Shown: positions 57,227 to 64,000 of the stretch, piece after piece
How the letters are laid out: every line of letters begins with the position of its first letter
Numbering within the stretch: the first letter of the stretch is position 1
Assembly (NCBI RefSeq): GCF_001887355.1
Contig: NZ_MPIN01000015.1
Location: forward strand, 184,268 to 248,267
From: Cystobacter ferrugineus
Lineage (GTDB): Bacteria > Myxococcota > Myxococcia > Myxococcales > Myxococcaceae
Reading direction: 5' to 3'
DNA: 64,000 nucleotides
Notes under the pieces: generated by a model
What the model was told of the DNA's origin: nothing
What the model saw: only the letters and a program-made list of their open reading frames with translations
Database searches by the model: none
Translations under genes and position numbers: made by a program

Positions 57227-58861
57227 ATGACCACCCCGTCCTTCACGTTGTCCTCTCCCGCCGAGCTGGCCACGCTCCTCTTCCAGACCCAATACCTGGA
57301 CATGCTGCGCGCCATCCTCGACAGCGCCTCCGAGGGCATGGCCGTCGTCGACCTGACGGGCCGCCAGCTCTACATCAATGACCAGTGCCGGAAGCTGCTC
57401 GGCATCGGAGCCACGGACACCGCCCCGGACGATTGGAGCGAGCGGTACGGGCTCTACTACCCGGACATGCGCACGCTGTGCCCGAACGAGAGACTCCCGA
57501 TGTACCGCATCTTCCAGGGGGAGGAGGCGCCGGTGGAGGAACTCTTCATCCGCAACTCCGCCTTCCCGGAAGGCCGCTACGTCCAGTTGAGCGCCAGACC
57601 CGTCCGCGACCATCAGGGAAAACGCCTGGGCGCCGTGCTCTACGTGCGAGACATCCACGAGCAGCGCCTGGCCGAGCTCGAGCGGCGCCGCACCGAGCAG
57701 CGCTTCCAGCGCATCGTGGAGGCCGCCCAGGAGGGCATGTGGATGGTCGACGGCGACCGGCGCGTCACCTACGTCAACCGCTTCGCGGCCGAGCTGCTGG
57801 GCTACACGCCCGAGGAAATCATCGGCAGGGACCTCTACGAGTTCCTCGGGCAGGAGGAAATCCGCCGCACCCAGGAGACCATCGAGGTGCAGCGCCAGGG
57901 CCAGACCGTCCTCATCAATGAGTTCAAGATGTTGCACAAGGATGGAACGCACGTCTGGACCATGATCTCCACCTGCCCGCTCAACGACGAGGACGGCGAC
58001 TACGAGGGCTCGCTGGCCATCGTCATCGACATCACCCAGCGCCGCGAGGCCGAGCAGCAGGTGCACCAGCTCAACGCACAGTTGGAGCGCCGCATCGCCG
58101 AGCGCACCGCCCAGCTCGAGTTCTCCAATCGCGAGTTGGAGGCCTTCGCCTACTCCGTGGCGCATGACCTGCGCACGCCCCTGCGCAGCATCTCCAACTT
58201 CACCCTCGCGCTGACGGAGGACTGCGCGGACAAGCTGGATGCCACCGGCCTGGACTACATCCAGCGCATCCGCGCCGCCTCGCGGCGCATGGCCGAGCTC
58301 ATCGACGGCATCCTCGCGCTCTCGCGCGTCAACCGCACCGAGTTCATCGAGACGGACGTCGATCTGTCCGCCCAGGCCCACGCCATCCGCGAGCAGCTCC
58401 AGCGCTGGCAGCCCCAGCGCACCGCGCGCTTCCGCATCCAGGACGGGCTGGTGGACCGCGGGGACGCCCAGTTGCTGGGCGCGGTGCTGGAGAACCTGCT
58501 GGGCAACGCCTGGAAGTTCACCCGGAACCAGCAGGTGGCGGAGCTCGAGTTCGGTGCCCTCGCCCAGCAGGAGGGCCCGCGCGTCTACTTCGTCCGGGAC
58601 AACGGAGACGGCTTCGACATGGAGTACAAACAGAAGCTCTTCGGCGTCTTCCAGCGGCTGCACACCCAACAGGAATTCGAGGGCAATGGCGTGGGGCTCG
58701 CCACCGTGCAGCGCATCATCCAGCGCCACGGGGGCCGCGTCTGGGCAGAGGGGCGCGTCGGGCAGGGCGCCACCTTCTACTTCACCCTCCACGAGCCCGC
58801 CGCCCAGCGCGTCAGTCTCCCCCCCGCCCAGGAATTCCCGAGGAACACCCCCCATGTATGA
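57227..58861 (+). CDS. PAS-PAS sensor histidine kinase
   Basis: 544 residues from the ATG at 57227; earlier in-frame codons lack a ribosome site. No membrane helix, so a cytoplasmic sensor. PAS 1 at about 25-140 (MLRAILDSASEGMAVVDLTG), PAS 2 at 150-275 (RIVEAAQEGMWMVDGDRRVT), coiled-coil linker, HisKA with AYSVAHDLRTPLRSI near residue 310 and HATPase at about 410-530 (VLENLLGNAWKF, YFVRDNGDGFDM, GNGVGLATVQRII). The DLRTPLRSI type belongs to phytochrome-like kinases that pass phosphate to single-domain regulators; the next gene is such a regulator, overlapping by eight bases. The PAS ligands are unknown. Confidence 0.94.
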   Translation: MTTPSFTLSSPAELATLLFQTQYLDMLRAILDSASEGMAVVDLTGRQLYINDQCRKLLGIGATDTAPDDWSERYGLYYPDMRTLCPNERLPMYRIFQGEEAPVEELFIRNSAFPEGRYVQLSARPVRDHQGKRLGAVLYVRDIHEQRLAELERRRTEQRFQRIVEAAQEGMWMVDGDRRVTYVNRFAAELLGYTPEEIIGRDLYEFLGQEEIRRTQETIEVQRQGQTVLINEFKMLHKDGTHVWTMISTCPLNDEDGDYEGSLAIVIDITQRREAEQQVHQLNAQLERRIAERTAQLEFSNRELEAFAYSVAHDLRTPLRSISNFTLALTEDCADKLDATGLDYIQRIRAASRRMAELIDGILALSRVNRTEFIETDVDLSAQAHAIREQLQRWQPQRTARFRIQDGLVDRGDAQLLGAVLENLLGNAWKFTRNQQVAELEFGALAQQEGPRVYFVRDNGDGFDMEYKQKLFGVFQRLHTQQEFEGNGVGLATVQRIIQRHGGRVWAEGRVGQGATFYFTLHEPAAQRVSLPPAQEFPRNTPHV

Positions 58862-59312
58862 TCCAAGCCAACGCGTCATCCTGCTCGTCGAGGACAACGC
58901 CGACGACGAGCTGATGACCCTGCGGGCCTTCCGCAAGAGCAACATCCACAACCCGGTGGTCGTCGTGCGCGACGGAGCCGAGGCGATCGACTACCTCTTC
59001 ATCCAGGGCAAGCACGCGAACAGGAATCCGGACATCCGGCCCCAGGTCATCCTGTTGGACCTGCACCTGCCGCGCATCGACGGGCTGGAGGTGCTGCGGC
59101 GCATCCGCGCCCACGAGCAGACCCGGACCCTGCCGGTGGTCGTCCTCACCTCCTCCAAGGAGGAGAGGGATCTGGTGGACAGCTACCAGCTCGGGGTCAA
59201 CAGCTTCGTGCACAAGCCGGTGGACGTCACCTCCTTCTTCGAGGCGGTGCGGCAGCTCGGCATGTACTGGCTCGTCCTCAACGAGCTGCCCCTTCCACGA
59301 CGGGGCGCCTGA
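58854..59312 (+). CDS. Single-domain response regulator (Rcp1-like)
   Basis: 152 residues from the ATG at 58854, eight bases inside the kinase gene, with GAGGAAC upstream. Receiver only: ILLVEDNADDELMTLRAF (acidic pocket), PQVILLDLHLPRIDGLEVLR (phosphorylated Asp), VVVLTSSKEERDLVDSYQLG and SFVHKPVDVTSFFEAV (Lys). The inserted YLFIQGKHANRNPDIRPQ between strands 2 and 3 is characteristic of Rcp1-type partners of phytochrome-like kinases. No output domain: it acts by protein contact or as a phosphate relay. Coupled to the PAS-PAS kinase. Confidence 0.95.
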   Translation: MYDPSQRVILLVEDNADDELMTLRAFRKSNIHNPVVVVRDGAEAIDYLFIQGKHANRNPDIRPQVILLDLHLPRIDGLEVLRRIRAHEQTRTLPVVVLTSSKEERDLVDSYQLGVNSFVHKPVDVTSFFEAVRQLGMYWLVLNELPLPRRGA

Positions 59313-59351
59313 ACCCGAGCGCGCACGGCGGTCGAATGCCTCCCGAGCCCG

Positions 59352-61169
59352 TCAGGAGTGCCGGGAGGAGACGAGCGAGGCCACCACCGAGAGCAACCGC
59401 GAGGCGTTCACCGGCTTGGCGACGTGCATATCGAAGCCCTCGGCCAGGGCGCGCCAGCGATCCTCGCTCCGGGCGAAGACCGTGAGCGCCACCGCGGGCA
59501 ACCGTTCCCCGCCACGCTCCTGGGCGCGGAGCCGGCGAATCAACGCATAGCCGTCCTCTCCCGCCATGCCGATGTCCGAGATGAGCACGTCGATCCGGTG
59601 CGGGCCGGTCAGCAACGCGAGGGCTTCCTGGGCGCTCGCCACGCACGCCACCTGGGCCCCGCTGCCCTCCAGCACCTCGGTGAGCAGGGCCCGGGTATCC
59701 GGCGCGTCCTCCACCACGAGGACGCGAACCCCCTCGAGAGAAGGCGCCTCGGCCCCCGGGGACTCGGAGCCCCGCGCCAACCGGGCCCGAGGAGAGGGAA
59801 GAGGCTCCGGCGCGCTCGACGGCGTCAACGGCAGGACGACGCGGAAGGTGGAGCCCCGACCCCGCCCCTCGCTGTGCGCCGACACGCTGCCCCCATGCAT
59901 CTCCACCACGTGGCGCACGATGGCCAGTCCCAGGCCCAGGCCCCCATGGGTGCGCGTGGTGCTGCTGTCGGCCTGGCGGAAGCGCTCGAAGACATGGGGC
60001 AGGAAGGCGGGCTCGATCCCCTGGCCCGTGTCCTCCACTTCCAGCCGGGCCTCGCCCTCACCCCGCTCCAGCCGGACCACCACCTGGCCCCCCGAGGGCG
60101 TGAACTTGATGGCGTTGGTCAAAAGGTTCCACACCACCTGCTGCAAGCGCTCGGCATCCACGAGCAGCGGCCCCATGTCGGGCGCCACGCGCAGGGACAG
60201 CCGGACGCCCCGGGCATCGGCCGCCGGGCGCACCGCGTCGAGCGCCGCCTCCAGCACCGGCAGCGGCTCCACCGGGCGCACCTCCAGCCGCATCTTCCCC
60301 GTGACGATGCGGCTGATGTCCAGCAGGTCCTCGATGAGCTGCGTCTGCGCCCGCGCGTTGCGCTCGATGATCTCCAGGGCCCGCTGACGCTTGTCCTCCG
60401 ACATCGCGCGCGTGCGCAGCAACTGGGCCCACCCGAGAATGGAGGTGAGGGGCGTGCGCAGCTCGTGGGACAGCGTGGAGAGGAACTCGTCCTTCATCCG
60501 GCTGGCGGCCTCGGCCTCGTGGCGGGCCAGACGCTCACGCGCCAGCAGCCGCTCCCGCTCCTGCTCGGCCTTGGCCCTCTCCATCGCCACCGAGGCGATG
60601 TGGGCCATGGTCTCGATGAGGTGCAGCTCGTGCTCGGTGGGAGCCCGGGGCTCGTTGTAATACATGGCCAGCGTCCCCAGTACCCGCCCCTCCGAGGAGA
60701 GGATGGGACCGGACCAGCACGCCTGCAGCCGGAACTCCTTCATCGTGTCCCGGTAGGGCGCCCAGTTGGGGTGCGTGCCGATGTCCGTCACCACCACCAT
60801 CCGCTTCGAGTACGCGGCCGCGCCACAGGAGCCCACGTTGGGGCCGATCGCCAACCCCTCGACGGCGGCGTTGTAGGCCGGCGGCAGGCTCGCCCCCGCG
60901 CCCACGTGGAGGATGCCCGCGTCATCCAGCAACAGCACCGAGGCCATCATCCCCGGGCTCAACAGCTCGATGGCGCGAGTGATGGAGTGCAGCATGTCCG
61001 GCAGCGGCGTGCCTCGCGCCACCAGCTCCAGCAACCGGTTCTGCATCGCCAGGCGCTCTTCCACCAGGCCACGCTCGTCTGCCTTGCCACCTTCGGTCCC
61101 GGTAAGCGACTCCAAGTCTCGAAGTGGTGCGTTCGGCGCATCTGGCGAGGAAGCAGGAGGGTGATCCAT
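59352..61169 (-). CDS. GAF-domain hybrid histidine kinase with C-terminal receiver
   Basis: 605 residues from the ATG at 61169; an ATG at 61184 is also in frame. GAF domain at about 40-190 (LSPGMMASVLLLDDAGILHV, GPNVGSCGAAAYSKRMVVVT, ACWSGPILSSEGRVLGTLAM). HisKA with LSTLSHELRTPLTSILGWAQ near 237, HATPase to about 450 (VVWNLLTNAIKFTPSGGQVV, GLGLGLAIVRHVVEMHGG). Receiver at about 480-600 (RVLVVEDAPDTRALLTEVLE, DVLISDIGMAGEDGYALIRR with the Asp, MHVAKPVNASRLLSVV). GAF of the type GSCG-AAY binds small molecules or tetrapyrroles. No membrane segment. The gene is convergent with the Rcp1-like regulator. Confidence 0.94.
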   Translation of the reverse strand: MDHPPASSPDAPNAPLRDLESLTGTEGGKADERGLVEERLAMQNRLLELVARGTPLPDMLHSITRAIELLSPGMMASVLLLDDAGILHVGAGASLPPAYNAAVEGLAIGPNVGSCGAAAYSKRMVVVTDIGTHPNWAPYRDTMKEFRLQACWSGPILSSEGRVLGTLAMYYNEPRAPTEHELHLIETMAHIASVAMERAKAEQERERLLARERLARHEAEAASRMKDEFLSTLSHELRTPLTSILGWAQLLRTRAMSEDKRQRALEIIERNARAQTQLIEDLLDISRIVTGKMRLEVRPVEPLPVLEAALDAVRPAADARGVRLSLRVAPDMGPLLVDAERLQQVVWNLLTNAIKFTPSGGQVVVRLERGEGEARLEVEDTGQGIEPAFLPHVFERFRQADSSTTRTHGGLGLGLAIVRHVVEMHGGSVSAHSEGRGRGSTFRVVLPLTPSSAPEPLPSPRARLARGSESPGAEAPSLEGVRVLVVEDAPDTRALLTEVLEGSGAQVACVASAQEALALLTGPHRIDVLISDIGMAGEDGYALIRRLRAQERGGERLPAVALTVFARSEDRWRALAEGFDMHVAKPVNASRLLSVVASLVSSRHS

Positions 61170-61616
61170 GAGCGAGAACCTCATCCACGCGAGCGTCGGA
61201 GAAAATGACGCGCCCCGAGGTATTCTACAAACAACGGAAGTGCCTTACATCGAGCCCTCGCCCGCTCGGAGTAGTCCAAGAATCGCAAGGCAGCGAGGCG
61301 GGAGCGCGGAAGGCACGACAACGGCCACTGAGAACAAGCAGCCTTGGAGCCCACTCCCTGCTGGAACAGTCCCCCGCCAGGCCTGCCCGGCGCCCCCGCG
61401 GGATGGCCCAGGATACGGACGGCGCGCTGACCCCGTGCGTCATCCCTCCAGCCCTCCCGTGCGTCTCCTCCCGAGGAGGGCCTCGGGCGCTTGCACGTGT
61501 CCAGGCCCTTTGACGTATTCGCGCCTTCGGTCACTCGCCCCGGACTATTTTCAGTCCAAAGTGATAGGGTTGGTGACGGTTGACGTCAATGATTCGAATC
61601 ACTCGGATTTCGTACC
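61170..61616. other. Divergent intergenic region upstream of RsbQ-like gene
   Basis: 447 bases between the hybrid kinase and the RsbQ-like gene. 61170-61530 shows no gene with a ribosome site. Three dyads lie near the RsbQ-like start: ggact-attttc-agtcc (61542-61557), tgacgtca (61581-61588) and gattcgaatc (61591-61600). Confidence 0.5.
61581..61600. promoter_or_regulatory. Two adjacent palindromes upstream of RsbQ-like gene
   Basis: Perfect 8-base palindrome tgacgtca (61581-61588) and perfect 10-base palindrome gattcgaatc (61591-61600), two bases apart, 17 bases before the start codon. Position suits a repressor site over the transcript start. Confidence 0.4.
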
Positions 61617-62405
61617 ATGAATGCCCTCAAGCGAAACAATGTAAAGTTCACGGGTCGCGGTAAAAAGGTGATGCTCTTCTCCCACGGTTACGGGTGCGAT
61701 CAAAACATGTGGCGGCTCATCACGCCGGCCTTCCAGGATGATTATCAAATCGTCCTCTACGATCTCGTGGGCAGCGGGCAGTCGGACACCTCCGCATACA
61801 GCCGGGCCAAGTACAGCTCACTCATGGGTTACGCGGTCGACGTGCTGGAGATCTGCCGCGAGCTGGATGTCAGGGATGCCATTTTCGTTGGGCATTCGGT
61901 GAGCGCGATGATCGGAGTGCTGGCCGCGATCGCGGAGCCGGACCGGTTCGAGAAGCTGGTCCTGATCGGCCCCTCTCCCTGTTACATCAATCACGACGAC
62001 TACGTGGGCGGATTCTCCCGGGAAGACATCGACGGGCTCCTGGACTCGCTGGACAGCAACTACCTGGGCTGGTCGAGCGCGATGGCGCCCGTGATCATGG
62101 GCAACCCGGAGCGCCCGGAGCTGGGCGAGGAGCTGACCAATAGCTTCTGCCGCACCGACCCCGAGATCGCGAAGCACTTCGCACGCGTGACGTTCCTCTC
62201 GGACAACCGGGCTGACCTGCCGAAGTTGAAGACCCGGTCGCTGATTCTGCAGTGCTCACAGGATGTGATCGCCCCGGAGTCCGTGGGCGAATACGTGAGG
62301 CGGAATCTGGCCAATAGCCGGTTGGTGGTGATGAAGGCAACCGGACATTGCCCCAACCTGAGTGCGCCTGAAGAAACCATCGCGGCCATGAAGACCTTTT
62401 TGTGA
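61617..62405 (+). CDS. RsbQ-like alpha/beta hydrolase
   Basis: 262 residues. Alpha/beta-hydrolase fold in the RsbQ/KAI2/D14 form: VMLFSHGYGCDQNMWRLITP (oxyanion region), YDLVGSGQSD, nucleophile VGHSVSAMIGVLAAI (Ser94), QCSQDVIAPESVGEY (acid Asp near 219) and ATGHCPNLSAPEETI (His near 247). In Bacillus, RsbQ is the partner of the PAS-domain phosphatase RsbP and makes the signal its PAS domain senses. Here the next gene (14 bases downstream) begins with a PAS domain but ends in a hybrid kinase. The ligand is unknown. No strong ribosome site is visible. Upstream palindromes could regulate the pair. Confidence 0.9.
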   Translation: MNALKRNNVKFTGRGKKVMLFSHGYGCDQNMWRLITPAFQDDYQIVLYDLVGSGQSDTSAYSRAKYSSLMGYAVDVLEICRELDVRDAIFVGHSVSAMIGVLAAIAEPDRFEKLVLIGPSPCYINHDDYVGGFSREDIDGLLDSLDSNYLGWSSAMAPVIMGNPERPELGEELTNSFCRTDPEIAKHFARVTFLSDNRADLPKLKTRSLILQCSQDVIAPESVGEYVRRNLANSRLVVMKATGHCPNLSAPEETIAAMKTFL

Positions 62406-62419
62406 GGGGTGATTGAATC

Positions 62420-64000
62420 TTGGGAGCCGCCCCTGAGAAAGACCTGCAGTTACATGATGCGCGGATAGAGGAGAGCGCGGAGGACCTCTATGAAAACGCC
62501 CCCTGTGGCTACCTCTCCATGCTTCTGGACGGAACCATCATCAAGGTCAACCAGACCTTCCTGAACTGGACGGGTTACCAACGGGAGGAACTCCTCACTG
62601 GCAAGCGGTTCCAGGAGCTGCTGGCCATTGGAAGCAAGCTCTTCTACGAGACACATTATGCCCCCCTGCTGCGAATGCAGGGGTTCGTCAACGAAATCAA
62701 CTTCGAGTTGGTGCGCAAGGATCATCAGAAGATCCCGGTCCTGCTCAACACCCTCCAAAGAAGGGACGCGGCCGGAAATCCCCTCTCGAACCGGACGACC
62801 GTCTTCAACATCTCCGAGCGCAAGAAATACGAGCAGGAGCTGTTGCTGGCCCGCAAGAAGGCCGAGCAGGCCACGCAGGCCAAAGCAGACTTCCTGTCGA
62901 TGATCAGCCACGAGATCCGCACCCCCATGAACGCCATCGTGGGGATCGCGAATCTCCTGCGGGAGACCTCGCTCTCGTCCGAGCAACAAGAGTACGTCCG
63001 CATCCTGAGCTTCTCCTCCGAGAACCTCCTCAACCTGCTCAACGACATCCTCGACTTCAGCAAGATCGAGGCGGGCAAGATGACGCTGGAGGAGCGGAGC
63101 TTCGATATCCGCCAGTTGATCTACAACATCGTCTACAGCCTCGGCGTCAAGGCCGAGGAGAAAGGCCTGAAGGTCCAGGTCGACGTCGACGAGCGGGTGC
63201 CGGCCTGTCTCCTCGGGGACCCCATCAAGCTCGGGCAGATCCTCACCAATCTGTTGAGCAACGCCATCAAGTTCACCGAGAGAGGGGGTGTCACGGTGGC
63301 GCTGCGGGTCCAGGAGTTGTTCCCGGATGCCGCTTCTCTCGAGTTCAGGGTCACCGACACGGGGATCGGGATCTCCGAGGACCGCCTGGGGCCCATCTTC
63401 GAGGAGTTCACACAGGCCAGCTACGAGATCAACATGAAGTACGGGGGGACCGGCCTGGGCCTCGCCATCAACCGGAAGCTGCTGGAGCTGTATGGCAGCA
63501 AGATGTCCGTGGAGAGCACGCCGGGAGCGGGGTCATCGTTCTCCTTCGACCTGCGCTTGAAGATCGGGCAGGAGGCCCGCCAGCCGGATGGCCCGGTGGA
63601 AGGCGTTCCAGATGAGCAGACCCTCCGGGGCGTCAAGGTCCTGGTCGCGGAAGACAACGAGGTCAATGTCTTCGTGATCGAACGCTTACTGCGAAGATGG
63701 GGGGTCGAGCTCGAGGTGGTGGCGAATGGACATCAAGCCGTGGAGAAGGTCACGGCGAATGCTTACGATCTGGTGTTGATGGATCTCCAGATGCCGGAGC
63801 AGGATGGTTACGACGCCACCCGGAAGATTCGAAGTCTTCCCGAGGAGAGATTCCAGAGGCTGCCCATCCTCGCCCTGACTGCCTCCTCACGGCTCGGAAT
63901 GGAGGACCGGTTGGAGCAGGCGGGCTTCACGGGCTTCGTCGGCAAGCCCTTCAAGCTCGAGGAGCTCTTCGCGAAGATCGCCAGGCACACCTCCCGGTCC
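62420..64000 (+). CDS. PAS hybrid histidine kinase with receiver, partial (runs off window)
   Basis: 527 codons visible, no stop before the window end. Start TTG at 62420, with GAGGGGTGA upstream, 14 bases after the RsbQ-like stop; no earlier in-frame ATG. PAS domain at about 20-140 (ENAPCGYLSMLLDGTIIKVN, YQREELLTGKRFQELLAIGS). HisKA with ADFLSMISHEIRTPMNAIVG near residue 163, HATPase at about 250-385 (ILTNLLSNAIKFTERGGVTV, GGTGLGLAINRKLLELYGSK), receiver from about 410 (VKVLVAEDNEVNVFVIERLL, DLVLMDLQMPEQDGYDATRK with the Asp, FTGFVGKPFKLEELFAKI). This is the likely target of the RsbQ-like hydrolase: the PAS domain would sense its product and drive phosphorelay rather than a PP2C phosphatase. 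An Hpt domain may follow outside the window. Confidence 0.9.
   Translation, partial: MGAAPEKDLQLHDARIEESAEDLYENAPCGYLSMLLDGTIIKVNQTFLNWTGYQREELLTGKRFQELLAIGSKLFYETHYAPLLRMQGFVNEINFELVRKDHQKIPVLLNTLQRRDAAGNPLSNRTTVFNISERKKYEQELLLARKKAEQATQAKADFLSMISHEIRTPMNAIVGIANLLRETSLSSEQQEYVRILSFSSENLLNLLNDILDFSKIEAGKMTLEERSFDIRQLIYNIVYSLGVKAEEKGLKVQVDVDERVPACLLGDPIKLGQILTNLLSNAIKFTERGGVTVALRVQELFPDAASLEFRVTDTGIGISEDRLGPIFEEFTQASYEINMKYGGTGLGLAINRKLLELYGSKMSVESTPGAGSSFSFDLRLKIGQEARQPDGPVEGVPDEQTLRGVKVLVAEDNEVNVFVIERLLRRWGVELEVVANGHQAVEKVTANAYDLVLMDLQMPEQDGYDATRKIRSLPEERFQRLPILALTASSRLGMEDRLEQAGFTGFVGKPFKLEELFAKIARHTSRS

Overview
The window is high-GC, densely coded DNA whose gene content points to a myxobacterium of the suborder Cystobacterineae (Archangium/Cystobacter-like). 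The signs are many large lipoproteins, a CglD-type gliding-motility lipoprotein (VWA plus thrombospondin type-3 repeats), an FHA/sigma54 enhancer-binding protein, HYR/Myxo-Cys-rich surface lipoproteins, abundant two-component proteins, and lipoprotein toxins paired with Imm11/SUFU or DUF3396 immunity proteins. The genus is inferred; no rRNA or tRNA gene was seen.

Layout. 1-2838 (minus): the end of a Tad/Flp pilus gene set (TadG-like, partial; TadE-like) beside an FHA-sigma54 activator. 2907-15042: housekeeping and envelope genes (RimK-like ligase, DsbA/FrnE-like protein, lipoproteins, a PD40 propeller lipoprotein, a three-domain peptidoglycan hydrolase, a metallophosphoesterase, a HYR lipoprotein, the Kup potassium transporter). 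15043-19280: a scarred accessory island with an IS21-family remnant, a lipoprotein nuclease-like toxin with its DUF3396 immunity gene, a 0.6-kb block of direct and inverted repeats containing pieces of that immunity gene, a small eight-cysteine secreted protein behind a near-consensus promoter, and a CoA-transferase fragment. 19281-25856: GH88 hydrolase, a four-CBS protein, a GNAT/FemAB-like transferase, a cytochrome c peroxidase fragment, a phosphoesterase and a repeat-rich secreted protein. 25918-32729 (minus): ppsA overlapping pncB, and a methionine-salvage operon (LLM flavoprotein, mtnB, mtnD, mtnC) whose three mtn genes overlap by 4 bases at each junction.

32777-39534: a self-contained fructose PTS (divergent LacI/Cra-like regulator, then translationally coupled fruB-fruK-fruA) with a Cra-like operator overlapping the predicted -35 element. 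39545-43982 (minus): a DUF4184 membrane protein and a 1217-residue membrane-spanning NACHT-like NTPase with an extracytoplasmic lipoprotein/propeller half. 45357-48043: a second lipoprotein toxin (AHH nuclease) with a fused Imm11-SUFU immunity protein. 48080-56932: truncated haemoglobin, a small outer-membrane barrel, an SDR, a ferritin-like lipoprotein, a GH5 pseudogene, the CglD-like lipoprotein and an M28 peptidase. 57227-64000: a signalling block with a PAS kinase and its overlapping response regulator, a GAF hybrid kinase, and an RsbQ-like hydrolase paired with a PAS hybrid kinase that runs off the window.

The most distinctive content is for conflict and self/non-self recognition: two lipoprotein toxin-immunity pairs resembling the outer-membrane-exchanged SitA toxins of Myxococcus, and a membrane NACHT protein of unusual architecture. 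Degraded fragments of unrelated genes (CoA-transferase, cytochrome peroxidase, GH5, IS21) mark places where the chromosome has been rearranged.
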